A DNA stretch of 64,000 nt from Lachnospiraceae bacterium UBA3850 (GCA_002392655.1 DGHK01000009.1:39440-103439), one strand, 5' to 3'; numbered from the stretch's first letter, positions 35,812 to 44,302 are shown. The notes: a model not told the origin generated them from the letters alone. Numbers and translations: made by a program.

Positions 35812-36939
35812 ATGGGGAAGAAAACATTTGGCTTTTTAGCTGTTTTGGTCATTATGGCTGCTGCTGTAATGATAATAATTAAAACTTCAAATGGAACTGA
35901 CGATGAGGACTCAAAATCCAAGAAGACTGTGCTTCACAGTATTGAGGAGGTTGCTGATAGGCTGAATAGTGAGTTTGATTCCGGAAAGGACGGAACGGCG
36001 AAGCTCTATATATCTAACAGCATATCGGACGACGACCTGAAGAAGGTGAATATGTCCATAAATTCCATGAAGGGAAGTATTGAGAGCTTTACAACCTACA
36101 GTTCAAATGTAGATAATCTGAGCGATTCCTACAGGGAGGTGGATTTTGAATACAAAAGATCCGATACTATGTTTGTTTATGACAATATAGTAAACAAAGT
36201 CGCTATACCCGAGGATAGACAGGAGGCTATAAGACTCAGAAATGTATGCGAGAAGATTCTGAATGATCACGTGAAAAACTATATGTCAGACTATGATAAG
36301 GAGATAGCTATCCACGATTATATAGTAAACAACTGCGAATACGGCTTCAGTGAGAATAAGGACGATTCTGAGTATACAGCTTATGGATGTCTGGTAAACA
36401 GGAAGGCAGTTTGTTCTGGTTACTCAGCTGCTGCGAATCTGCTTCTTATGTGTGCGGGAGTAGAGTGCAAGATCGTTACCGGAATAGCAACTCAGATGGT
36501 TGATGGTAAGGAGAGTTCAGAGAATCATGCCTGGAATCAGGTGAAGATTGACGGGGAGTGGTATCACCTGGATGTGACCTGGGATGATCCTGTCGGAGAC
36601 AGGGCTGTTCTGATACATGAGTATTTTAACGTAAGTGACAGTGTCATAAATCGAAATCATGAGACTTATTCTTCAAATGCTTCTAAGTGTGAAAGCATGA
36701 GAAGCAATTACTATATGAAAAACGGTGCATACCTATACGATGTTGCATCACTTGAGAATTATGTGAGGATATGTATGTCTACCGGAAATTCACATCATTT
36801 TGAATGTGCATTAAATGGAATAACTGTAACTGATGAAACATTGCAGTTTATTTATGACTATACCGGAGTGGAATCAGTCAGATATTCGCTGGAAGGAAGC
36901 AGAGAATATAACATACTTTCGGTTTACATAAATGAGTAA
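35812..36939 (+). CDS. Membrane-anchored transglutaminase-like protein
   Basis: A 375-residue protein with an N-terminal signal or anchor helix (about 6-24), an acidic spacer, and a transglutaminase/cysteine-protease-fold domain. The catalytic triad is visible: C201 (AVCSGYSAAANLLL), H239 (ENHAWNQVKI) and D254 (YHLDVTWDDP). Bacterial members of this class are mostly surface peptidases or of unknown role rather than cross-linkers. Extracytoplasmic location is inferred from the N-terminus. The gene stands alone. Confidence 0.85.
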   Translation: MGKKTFGFLAVLVIMAAAVMIIIKTSNGTDDEDSKSKKTVLHSIEEVADRLNSEFDSGKDGTAKLYISNSISDDDLKKVNMSINSMKGSIESFTTYSSNVDNLSDSYREVDFEYKRSDTMFVYDNIVNKVAIPEDRQEAIRLRNVCEKILNDHVKNYMSDYDKEIAIHDYIVNNCEYGFSENKDDSEYTAYGCLVNRKAVCSGYSAAANLLLMCAGVECKIVTGIATQMVDGKESSENHAWNQVKIDGEWYHLDVTWDDPVGDRAVLIHEYFNVSDSVINRNHETYSSNASKCESMRSNYYMKNGAYLYDVASLENYVRICMSTGNSHHFECALNGITVTDETLQFIYDYTGVESVRYSLEGSREYNILSVYINE

Positions 36940-37029
36940 AACTGGGGATTTTGGCAAAATTTACTTTTTAAAACCCTTAAAAATAGCTTTTTAAAATGAA
37001 TTTTTGTGCAATTTTTCCAAATTAATTTG

Positions 37030-37074
37030 TTGATTTATTACAATAAGTGTGTTAATATAAATGTAATAAATCAA
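37030..37074. repeat. 13-bp inverted repeat in an A+T-rich gap
   Basis: TTGATTTATTACA (37030-37042) and its exact complement (37062-37074) flank a 19-bp centre. No T-tract follows. The surrounding gap (36940-37257) is otherwise A+T-rich and holds only the terminator and promoter listed next. It may be an operator or a dispersed element. Confidence 0.6.
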
Positions 37075-37114
37075 ATGATTTCTTAATAATACTTAAAAAC
37101 CATCCTTTCATCAG

Positions 37115-37144
37115 TCCCAGACCACGGCGGTCTGGGATTTTACT
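37115..37144 (+). terminator. Hairpin terminator upstream of htpG
   Basis: TCCCAGACC (37115-37123) pairs perfectly with GGTCTGGGA (37129-37137) around five bases, followed by a short T-run. It is 175 bp after the transglutaminase stop and would insulate htpG. Confidence 0.6.
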
Positions 37145-37173
37145 TTGACTTTTATTATATATAGCTGTATGAT
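37145..37173 (+). promoter_or_regulatory. Promoter of htpG
   Basis: TTGACT (37145-37150), a 17-bp spacer and TATGAT (37168-37173), 84 bp before the start codon. No CIRCE element is seen here, so htpG is probably not under HrcA control. Confidence 0.65.
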
Positions 37174-37257
37174 GTCATATGGTGTCTTGTGACATAAGAA
37201 TCCTTTTATATTAGGGAAAAACAAAACAAAAATCATTATGAAAAGAGGCGTATTTAA

Positions 37258-39267
37258 ATGAGTTCTAAAAAAGGAAATCTCTCAATTAACAGCGAGAATA
37301 TCTTTCCGATCATCAAAAAGTGGCTGTATTCTGACCATGATATATTTGTCAGAGAGCTTATATCTAACGGAGTTGATGCCATAACCAAGATGAAGAGACT
37401 GGATTCTATGGGCGAGGCTGAGATAGAGGATAGTCCTGAATTCAAGATCACAGTTACATCAAGTCCAAAGGAGAAGATACTTACCTTTGAAGATAATGGT
37501 ATCGGTATGACAGCAGATGAGGTTGAGAAGTACATCAACCAGATTGCATTTTCAGGTGCTGCTGATTTTCTAGAGAAGTACAAGGATAAGGATCAGAGTG
37601 AGCAGATCATAGGTCACTTCGGACTTGGATTTTATTCAGCATTTATGGTTGCTGATAAGGTGACTATCGATACGTTGTCATATACTGAGGGAGCTAAAGC
37701 AGTTCACTGGGAAAGTGACGGAGGACTCACCTATGAGCTGAGTGAGGGAAATCGTGATACCAGAGGTACTCTGATAACTCTGTATCTCTCAGATGATTCG
37801 CTTGAGTTTTCTAACGAGTTCAGAGTAAAGGAAGTCATTAATAAATATTGTTCCTTCATGCCTGTAGAGATTTATTATATAAATGAGGACAAGGCGAAGG
37901 AGGATGCCGGAAGTGAGGTTGAGGCTGAGGCAGAGGTTGTGGATGCTGAGAAGGCAGAAGCAAGAAAGAAGGCCCAGGCTGAAGAGGACGATCTGATCGG
38001 CGATGCAGAAGGCGCTGAGGAGACAGCGGCAGAAGAGGAAGAGGTGGCAGAACCTGAGAAGACTGGCCCTAAGCCTCTTAATGAGATACATCCTCTTTGG
38101 ACTAAGACTCCGGCTGACTGTAAGGATGAGGAGTATATAGACTTCTATCAGCATCTGTTCCTTGATTTCAAGGAGCCACTGTTCTGGATACATCTAAATA
38201 TGGATTATCCATTTAACTTAAAGGGTATACTTTACTTCCCGAGACTGAATCCTAATATGGATAAGTTGGAGGGAACAGTAAAGCTTTATAACAACCAGGT
38301 TTTCGTAGCTGATAACATCAAAGAGGTTATACCGGAATTCCTTCTTGTGCTTAAGGGAGTTATCGATTGTCCGGATCTTCCGCTTAATGTTTCTCGTTCT
38401 GCACTTCAGAACGACGGCTTCGTTGCTAAAATTTCCGATTATATAACCAAGAAGGTTGCTGACAAGCTGATCGGAATGTATAAGAATGATAAAGAGAGAT
38501 ATGAAAAGCTCTGGGATGACCTGAGCCCATTCATCAAGTTTGGCTGTCTGAGAGACAACAAGTTCGATGAAAAGATGAAGGAATACATGATCTTCAAGAA
38601 TCTCGAGGATAAGTATCTGACACTGCCGGAGTACCTAGAGGCTGCTAAGGAGAGTCATGAGAATCAGGTATTCTATGTTTCGGATGCAGAGACACAGGCT
38701 AAGTACATCCAGATGTTCAAGGATGAGGGCATAGACGCTATCTATCTGACACACAACATCGATAATCCATATATAACAATGATGGAAGCGAGAGATGATA
38801 AGGTTAAGTTTGCACGTATTGACTCAGATGTAAGTGCCAGCTTCAAGGGCGAGGCTCTTTCTGAAGAGGATGAGAAGAAGTACACAGAAACTCTTACTGA
38901 AGCCTTCAAGAAGGCTCTCGGTGTTGAGGAGATAAAGCTCAAGGTTGAGTCTCTTAAGGATGAAAATATCTCATCTATGCTTACACAGTCCGAAGCTGAC
39001 CGTCGTATGGCAGAGATGATGAAGATGTACTCAGAAGCCGGAATGGGTGGACTGGGTATGAACTTTGGTCAGAACAGTGAGACACTTGTTCTTAATTCAA
39101 ACAACAAGCTCGTTAAGTATGTTCTCGACAATCCTGAGGGAGAGATAACACCTACCATCTGCTGCCAGCTCTACGATCTTGCTGTACTTGCAAACAAGCC
39201 GCTTTCAGCAGAAGAACTCACCAGATTTGTTGCACGAAGCAATGAAATACTTGGAAAGCTTATATAA
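37258..39267 (+). CDS. htpG: Hsp90-family chaperone HtpG with long acidic linker
   Basis: A 669-residue ATP-driven chaperone. The N-terminal GHKL ATP site has ELISNGVDAITK, DNGIGMT and GHFGLGFYSAFMV; the middle domain has PLNVSRSALQND with the catalytic-loop Arg, and the C-terminal dimer domain follows. Between N and middle domains, about residues 212-270, is a 55-60 residue Glu/Ala-rich linker (EAEAEVVDAEKAEARKKAQ and on), whereas most bacterial HtpG proteins have only a short connection. The domain order and length are otherwise normal. The gene is monocistronic with its own promoter. Confidence 0.95.
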   Translation: MSSKKGNLSINSENIFPIIKKWLYSDHDIFVRELISNGVDAITKMKRLDSMGEAEIEDSPEFKITVTSSPKEKILTFEDNGIGMTADEVEKYINQIAFSGAADFLEKYKDKDQSEQIIGHFGLGFYSAFMVADKVTIDTLSYTEGAKAVHWESDGGLTYELSEGNRDTRGTLITLYLSDDSLEFSNEFRVKEVINKYCSFMPVEIYYINEDKAKEDAGSEVEAEAEVVDAEKAEARKKAQAEEDDLIGDAEGAEETAAEEEEVAEPEKTGPKPLNEIHPLWTKTPADCKDEEYIDFYQHLFLDFKEPLFWIHLNMDYPFNLKGILYFPRLNPNMDKLEGTVKLYNNQVFVADNIKEVIPEFLLVLKGVIDCPDLPLNVSRSALQNDGFVAKISDYITKKVADKLIGMYKNDKERYEKLWDDLSPFIKFGCLRDNKFDEKMKEYMIFKNLEDKYLTLPEYLEAAKESHENQVFYVSDAETQAKYIQMFKDEGIDAIYLTHNIDNPYITMMEARDDKVKFARIDSDVSASFKGEALSEEDEKKYTETLTEAFKKALGVEEIKLKVESLKDENISSMLTQSEADRRMAEMMKMYSEAGMGGLGMNFGQNSETLVLNSNNKLVKYVLDNPEGEITPTICCQLYDLAVLANKPLSAEELTRFVARSNEILGKLI

Positions 39268-39316
39268 TAAGTAAGTTGGGACGGTTCTTTTGACTTACTG
39301 ACAGAGGAGAAGATAT

Positions 39317-40243
39317 ATGATATATGACAATATACTCGATGCTGTAGGCCATACACCTATGGTTAGACTTAATAAGATGGCTGAGCCTGACAGCGCTGAG
39401 ATACTGGTAAAGTTTGAGGGAGTTAACATCGGTGGTTCCATAAAGACAAGGACTGCTCTTAATATGATTCTGGCTGCTGAAAAGGAAGGCCTTATCAACG
39501 AAGACACGATTATAGTTGAGCCTACCAGTGGTAATCAGGGAATAGGTCTTGCTCTTGTAGGTGCCGTAAGGGGTTACAAAACCATAATAGTTATGCCTGA
39601 CTCCGTAAGTGAAGAGAGACGCAAGATAGTAAAGCACTACGGTGCCGAGGTTATACTTATTCACGATGATGGTGATATAGGAAAATGTATAGATGAGTGT
39701 CTGCAGACTGCAGTTAAGATGCAGGAAGAGGATCCGAGAGTATTTGTTCCTCAGCAGTTCACTAACATCAATAATCCAAAGGCTCATAAGAATCATACGG
39801 CGCTTGAAATCATGGAGCAGGTTGCCGGCCCTATAGACGGTTTCTGTTCTGGTATAGGAACCGGTGGAACTATAACAGGAATAGGTGAGGTTCTGAGAGC
39901 TCAGTATCCCGATATAGAGATATGGGCAGTTGAGCCTGAGAACGCAGCCATACTTGCAGGAGGAAACATCGGTACGCATCTTCAGATGGGAATCGGAGAT
40001 GGCATCGTGCCTGACATACTTAATCAGGACATATATGATGACATCTATATAGTGACTGATGAAGAAGCAATAACTACTGCGCAGAAGCTTGCAAGAATGG
40101 AAGGCCTCATGTGCGGTATATCAAGTGGAACAAATGTAGCCGCTGCCATAAAGCTTGCTAAGAAGCTCGGCCCAGGCAAGACGGTAGTTACAGTACTTCC
40201 GGATACTGCAGAGAGATACTTCTCAACTCCATTATTCGAATAA
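39317..40243 (+). CDS. cysK: Cysteine synthase (O-acetylserine sulfhydrylase) family enzyme
   Basis: A 308-residue fold-type II PLP enzyme. The Schiff-base lysine is K43, but the context is GGSIKTRTAL rather than the classical SVKDR, and the substrate loop is PTSGNQGIGLAL rather than TSGNTG. The PLP-phosphate loop GIGTGGTITG and the C-terminal GLMCGISSGTN are standard. These changes mark a clostridial subgroup; cysteine synthesis from O-acetylserine and sulfide is the most likely role, but a related beta-replacement reaction is possible. The start follows AGAGGAG. Its 3' end has been duplicated in tandem, described separately. Confidence 0.85.
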   Translation: MIYDNILDAVGHTPMVRLNKMAEPDSAEILVKFEGVNIGGSIKTRTALNMILAAEKEGLINEDTIIVEPTSGNQGIGLALVGAVRGYKTIIVMPDSVSEERRKIVKHYGAEVILIHDDGDIGKCIDECLQTAVKMQEEDPRVFVPQQFTNINNPKAHKNHTALEIMEQVAGPIDGFCSGIGTGGTITGIGEVLRAQYPDIEIWAVEPENAAILAGGNIGTHLQMGIGDGIVPDILNQDIYDDIYIVTDEEAITTAQKLARMEGLMCGISSGTNVAAAIKLAKKLGPGKTVVTVLPDTAERYFSTPLFE

Positions 40244-40338
40244 ACGAAGGAAGATATTTTTCAACTCAATTATTCGAATGAAGCAAGGAGTGAAAATTAT
40301 CAACTCCATTATTTGAATAAAACAAGATAGACGATTCT
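40223..40338 (+). repeat. Tandem duplications of the cysK 3' end
   Basis: Three diverged copies of a 38-39 bp unit begin TCAACTCCATTATTCGAAT at 40223 (inside the last codons of cysK), 40261 and 40300. Only the first is coding; the others lie after the stop. Confidence 0.8.
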
Positions 40339-40360
40339 GTCTCATATATCGAAACAAATT

Positions 40361-40414
40361 AACATCTGACTTATACATTTTCAAAGCTCGAAAAGTATAA
40401 GTCAGGTGTTTTTT
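40361..40414 (+). terminator. Terminator after cysK
   Basis: CTGACTTATAC (40366-40376) pairs with GTATAAGTCAG (40395-40405), extended by further A/T pairs on both sides, and is followed by T6. Confidence 0.82.
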
Positions 40415-40519
40415 GTCTCGTAAGAAAATCGTAAGATTTTTTGTAAGCAAAAACGAAAGAACAACTTATTTTCAAGTCCAATAAAGTAGGATTGGTCAAG
40501 TCCTTTATTGTGTGAAAAA

Positions 40520-40699
40520 CCATAATTATCGCATTTTTTGCTAAAATTATTGCCTTTTTTGCTTGATTTCAGGATATTTGAGCACTTTTTAAAAGTCAGC
40601 GGCAATAATAATTGAAGGTTTTGTCTGAATTATGGCCTTTTTTAGAGAATCACTGGAATTTCGGGCCATAATTTTAGAGGTTTTTGCGAAAATTATGGC
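40520..40699. repeat. Three-unit inverted-repeat module, copy A
   Basis: Three imperfect inverted repeats of about 36 bp (40520-40554, 40601-40637, 40664-40699), each of the form GGCNATAATT ... TTTTTGC ... AATTATGGCC, mostly followed by T's. The same three-unit arrangement with nearly the same spacing is found at 51450-51631. The rest of the gap 40244-40859 holds the cysK repeats, its terminator, a short AAAATC-GTAA-GATTTT hairpin and the cysS promoter. Confidence 0.8.
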
Positions 40700-40793
40700 T
40701 TTTGCACTGAACCCGCCCTTTTCAGCACTGACTCGGCCAAGGACAGCAAATATGTGAAGATGTTATTTTACAAATTACAAGCCTACTCACTTA

Positions 40794-40822
40794 TTTACAT
40801 TATCATTCATTATTGTTATAAT
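40794..40822 (+). promoter_or_regulatory. Promoter of the cysS cluster
   Basis: TTTACA (40794-40799), 17 bp, TATAAT (40817-40822) with an extended TG motif, 38 bp before the start codon. The leader is too short for a T-box. Confidence 0.78.
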
Positions 40823-40859
40823 ATCAATTTAGTGAATTTATAAGAAATCGAGGATAGAT

Positions 40860-42296
40860 ATGAAGATTTACAACACTAAAACAAGAAGAAAAGAAGAATT
40901 TAAACCTATACAGGAGGGGAAGGTTGGCATCTATGTCTGTGGACCTACTGTGTATGATTTCATACATATAGGTAATGCACGTCCGATGATCGTGTTTGAT
41001 ACTCTCAGGAGATATTTGGAGCATAAGGGATATGAGGTAAATTACGTAACTAACTTTACTGATGTTGATGACAAGATAATCAATCGTTCAATTGAAGAAG
41101 GAATCCCAGCATCTGAGGTTTCAGAGAAATATATCGCAGAGTGTAAGAAGGATATGGAAGCAATGAATGTTCGTCCTGCAACAGTTCATCCGCAGGCAAC
41201 TAAGGAGATTCCTGAGATGATAGATATGGTGAAGACTCTTATTGATAAGGACCATGCATATGAGAAGAATGGCACGGTTTACTTTAAGGTAAGAAGCTTC
41301 GAGCCTTATGGCAAGCTGTCTCATAAAAGAATCGATGATCTGGAGTCCGGACACAGAGCTGAGGCTCATGCTCTCAAGGTTACAGGTGAGGATGAGAAGG
41401 AGGATGCACTTGACTTCGTACTTTGGAAGCCGAAGAAAGAAGGAGAGCCTTCATGGATGTCCCCATGGGGAGAAGGCCGTCCGGGATGGCATCTCGAGTG
41501 CTCATGCATGTCCAAGAAATATGTTGGCGATACGCTTGATATCCATGCAGGTGGAGAGGATCTGATATTCCCTCATCATGAAAATGAAATTGCACAGAGT
41601 GAGGCAGCTAACGGTTGTGAGTTTGCAAACTACTGGATGCATAATGCATTTCTGAGGATAAATGGTGACAAGATGTCAAAGTCACTCGGAAACTTCTTTA
41701 CTGTCAGAGATATCTGTGAGCAGTATGATCCGCAGGTTATCAGATTCTTCATGTTGTCAGCTCAGTACAGAACTCCGCTTAACTTCTCAAAGGAGCTTGT
41801 TGAGGATGCATCACGTGGACTTGAGAGGATACTAAACGGAGCTGAGAAGCTGAAGAGTATATCCGATAAGAAGAATGGACGCTTTACAACTGATGAAGAA
41901 CAGCAGATTCTTGAAGAAGAAATGCCGAAATTTATCGAGAGATTCGATGCGGCTATGGATGATGATCTGAATACAGCTGATGCAATTTCAGTACTGTTCG
42001 AGCTTGTCAGATTTACAAATGCAAATACAAATGAGAATTCTTCTTCTGATTTTGCTGATTGTCTGTACAGGATACTTTTTGAACTGTCTGATAAGGTACT
42101 CGGAATCAAACTCGAGAGAAAGGCAGCAGAGCTTGATGGCTCAGAGGTTGAGAAGATAGAAGCACTTATAGCAGAAAGAACAGCGGCAAAGAAAGAAAAG
42201 AATTTTGCCAGAGCTGACGAGATAAGAAATCAGCTGGCTGATATGGGTATCATAATTGAGGATACCAGAGAGGGAGTTAAGTGGAAGAAAGCTTAG
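40860..42296 (+). CDS. cysS: Cysteinyl-tRNA synthetase
   Basis: A 478-residue class I tRNA synthetase that charges tRNA-Cys. ATP-site motifs are HIGNARP and KMSKSLGN (about residues 271-275); the zinc ligands specific to CysRS fall in YVCGPTVYD, GWHLECSCM and IFPHHENE. The length is standard. It heads the cysS-mrnC-rlmB-sigH cluster, a gene order conserved in Firmicutes, and overlaps mrnC by 16 bases. Confidence 0.97.
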   Translation: MKIYNTKTRRKEEFKPIQEGKVGIYVCGPTVYDFIHIGNARPMIVFDTLRRYLEHKGYEVNYVTNFTDVDDKIINRSIEEGIPASEVSEKYIAECKKDMEAMNVRPATVHPQATKEIPEMIDMVKTLIDKDHAYEKNGTVYFKVRSFEPYGKLSHKRIDDLESGHRAEAHALKVTGEDEKEDALDFVLWKPKKEGEPSWMSPWGEGRPGWHLECSCMSKKYVGDTLDIHAGGEDLIFPHHENEIAQSEAANGCEFANYWMHNAFLRINGDKMSKSLGNFFTVRDICEQYDPQVIRFFMLSAQYRTPLNFSKELVEDASRGLERILNGAEKLKSISDKKNGRFTTDEEQQILEEEMPKFIERFDAAMDDDLNTADAISVLFELVRFTNANTNENSSSDFADCLYRILFELSDKVLGIKLERKAAELDGSEVEKIEALIAERTAAKKEKNFARADEIRNQLADMGIIIEDTREGVKWKKA

Positions 42297-42697
42297 ACAT
42301 CAGATATATGTCACCACACGAAGTGTCATCGAAGTATTCGCCGCTCGCGCTGGCCTATATCGGCGACAGTATATATGACCTGAAGGTGAAATCAGTTTTT
42401 GTTTTCAAGTCAAATATGCAGCCTGAGAAGTATCATAAAAAGGTTTCACAGATAGTTTCTGCGAATTCACAGGCGGCATTTGTAGAGAGTTTTATGGACA
42501 GTCTCACAGAAGAAGAGCTGTCAGTTTATAAAAGAGCGAGAAACTCTTCACCTCATACCAAGGCTAAGAATGCAAGTCTGGATACATATCTGAAAGCCAC
42601 AGGATTTGAAGCGGTTCTGGGGTATCTATATATGTCCGGTCAGCATGAGAGGCTTGATGAGATAATAGGTTGTTCGCTTAAAGGATTACAAGGGTAA
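42281..42697 (+). CDS. mrnC: Mini-ribonuclease III
   Basis: A 138-residue single RNase III catalytic domain without the double-stranded-RNA-binding domain; it trims 23S rRNA precursor ends. The hallmark LAYIGDSIYDL carries the metal-binding Asp, and KKVSQIVSANSQAAFVE and HTKAKNASLDTYLKATGFEAVLGYLY complete the fold. The start is GTG at 42281, inside the cysS end and after AGGGAG; an ATG at 42308 is possible. The position between cysS and rlmB is the usual one in Firmicutes. Confidence 0.93.
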   Translation: MEESLDIRYMSPHEVSSKYSPLALAYIGDSIYDLKVKSVFVFKSNMQPEKYHKKVSQIVSANSQAAFVESFMDSLTEEELSVYKRARNSSPHTKAKNASLDTYLKATGFEAVLGYLYMSGQHERLDEIIGCSLKGLQG

Positions 42698-42702
42698 TTA
42701 AT

Positions 42703-43542
42703 ATGGGATATGAGATATTTGGGAATGAAATGACGGAGCTTTATTCAGAGAGCAAGAATGAAGCTGGTGTCGTTACTGAGGATAAAAATGAGAATACAGA
42801 TGATGAGTTTGCAAATAACCGTATCGAGGGAAGAAACTCTATCCTGGAAGCTATCAGAGCCGGAAGGACTATAGACAAGATCTATATACAGGACGGGCTG
42901 AGAGATAGCTCAATTTCTCAGATAATCAGCAAGGTCAAGGGTACCGGTGCAGTTATATCATTTGTAAAGAAACAGAGACTTGATGAGATGTCAGAGACAG
43001 GTCATCACCAGGGTGTTATCGCGCAGACCTCTGCTTATGAATACTCTGATATCGAGGATATATTTGAACTTGCAAAGAAGAGGCATGAGCCGCCATTCGT
43101 CATTATTCTCGATGAGATAGAGGATCCGCACAATCTCGGAGCTATCATAAGGACTGCAAATATCTGCGGAGCGCACGGCGTTATCATTCCGAAGCACAGG
43201 GCGACAGGCCTTACAGCTACAGTTGTCAGGGCGTCTGCAGGTGCGGTTAATTTCACACCGGTTGTCAAGGTTACAAACATTTCCAAGACCATAGACGAGT
43301 TAAAGGGCCGCGGCCTCTGGTTTGCCTGCGCCGATATGGAGGGTGATGTTATGTACAAATGTAATCTAACCGGAGCTATCGGACTTGTAATTGGAAACGA
43401 AGGCTCGGGAGTTTCCCGCCTGGTAAAAGAAAAATGTGATTATATAGTTTCTATTCCTATGAAGGGAGATATCGAATCTCTGAACGCATCTGTTGCAACG
43501 GGAATACTGGCATATGAAATAGTTAGACAGAGGGATAAATAA
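42703..43542 (+). CDS. rlmB: TrmH-family rRNA 2'-O-methyltransferase
   Basis: A 279-residue SPOUT-class methyltransferase using S-adenosylmethionine, predicted to methylate a guanosine of 23S rRNA. After a 38-residue acidic lead comes the substrate-binding domain (IEGRNSILEAIRAGR) and then the three knot motifs: DPHNLGAIIRTA, VIGNEGSGVSRLV and IPMKGDIESLNASVATGI. The extra acidic N-terminus is common in clostridial members. It touches the ATG of sigH (stop at 43540-43542), showing tight coupling. Confidence 0.92.
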   Translation: MGYEIFGNEMTELYSESKNEAGVVTEDKNENTDDEFANNRIEGRNSILEAIRAGRTIDKIYIQDGLRDSSISQIISKVKGTGAVISFVKKQRLDEMSETGHHQGVIAQTSAYEYSDIEDIFELAKKRHEPPFVIILDEIEDPHNLGAIIRTANICGAHGVIIPKHRATGLTATVVRASAGAVNFTPVVKVTNISKTIDELKGRGLWFACADMEGDVMYKCNLTGAIGLVIGNEGSGVSRLVKEKCDYIVSIPMKGDIESLNASVATGILAYEIVRQRDK

Positions 43543-44133
43543 ATGACTAAATATAATATGCTTTCGGATGATGATCTGCTTAGGCTCATCAGACTCGGAG
43601 ATAAAGATGCAGAGGAATATCTGATCATAAAGTATACTCCCCTGGTAAATAATGAAGTAAGAACTATGTTTCTTGTCGGAGCAGAGATAGAGGATCTGGC
43701 ACAGGAAGGAATGATAGGTCTGTTTCAGGCAATCAGGGATTATAGCGAGGACAGTGGCGCCGCCTTTAGTACATTTGCTTATAAATGTGTAAAAAACAGA
43801 TGTATGACTGCGATGACAACTGCCAACAGGAAAAAGCATTCGCCGCTGAATACATATATCTCGATTTTCTATAATGATGACGAATCTGATGGAGATGAGA
43901 AGGCTGTTGTCAGTGACGATGGTATAAACAACCCTGAGAGCATCTATATCAGAAGAGAGAAGATAGAAAAAATGTATGAAGAGATGGAAATGAAGCTCAG
44001 TTTTCTTGAGAAGAAGGTAGTTGATTTTTATCTCGAAGGTCTGTCTAGACGGGAGATCGCTGAAAGGCTTGGAAAGTCCGAAAAATCGGTAGATAATGCA
44101 CTTACAAGAATCCATAACAAGCTAAGAGGATAG
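43543..44133 (+). CDS. sigH: Sigma-70 family sigma factor, SigH type
   Basis: A 196-residue RNA polymerase sigma factor with region 2 (LIIKYTPLVNNEVRTMFLVGAEIEDLAQEGMIGLFQAIRDY) and a region 4 helix-turn-helix (LEGLSRREIAERLGKSEKSVDNALTRIHNKL); region 3 is absent. The size and the position after cysS-mrnC-rlmB match the SigH/Spo0H group that controls entry into sporulation or competence in Firmicutes. Many gut Lachnospiraceae carry it without sporulating, so its regulon here is open. The yacP gene usually found between rlmB and sigH is missing. Confidence 0.88.
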   Translation: MTKYNMLSDDDLLRLIRLGDKDAEEYLIIKYTPLVNNEVRTMFLVGAEIEDLAQEGMIGLFQAIRDYSEDSGAAFSTFAYKCVKNRCMTAMTTANRKKHSPLNTYISIFYNDDESDGDEKAVVSDDGINNPESIYIRREKIEKMYEEMEMKLSFLEKKVVDFYLEGLSRREIAERLGKSEKSVDNALTRIHNKLRG

Positions 44134-44146
44134 TGGCATTAACTAC

Positions 44147-44175
44147 TTGACACATCGCCGTCGATAAAGTAATAT
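44147..44175 (+). promoter_or_regulatory. Promoter of tRNA-Thr
   Basis: TTGACA (44147-44152), a 17-bp spacer and TAATAT (44170-44175), 15 bp before the tRNA. Confidence 0.78.
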
Positions 44176-44190
44176 ATGGGACTGTACAGT

Positions 44191-44263
44191 GCTGTTATAG
44201 CTCAGTAGGTAGAGCGCAACATCGGTAATGTTGAGGTCACGGGTTCGACTCCCGTTAGCAGCT
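44191..44263 (+). tRNA. tRNA-Thr (anticodon GGT)
   Basis: A 73-nt cloverleaf: acceptor GCTGTTA/TAGCAGC with one G-T pair and discriminator T, D-arm AGCTCAGTAGGTAGAGC, anticodon stem CAACA/TGTTG around TCGGTAA, and T-arm CGGGTTCGACTCCCG. The anticodon reads GGT, so the base before it (position 33) is C rather than the near-universal T. CCA is not encoded. Confidence 0.92.
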
Positions 44264-44269
44264 CAGTTA

Positions 44270-44302
44270 AGCCCCAACCAGGTTGTGTTGGGGCTTTGTT
44301 TA
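44270..44302 (+). terminator. Terminator after tRNA-Thr
   Basis: GCCCCAAC (44271-44278) pairs with GTTGGGGC (44287-44294), followed by a T-rich run. Confidence 0.85.

Noticed and set aside
40823..40859. T-box leader upstream of cysS
   Set aside because: Only about 30 bases separate the promoter from the start codon; no specifier stem or T-box sequence is present.
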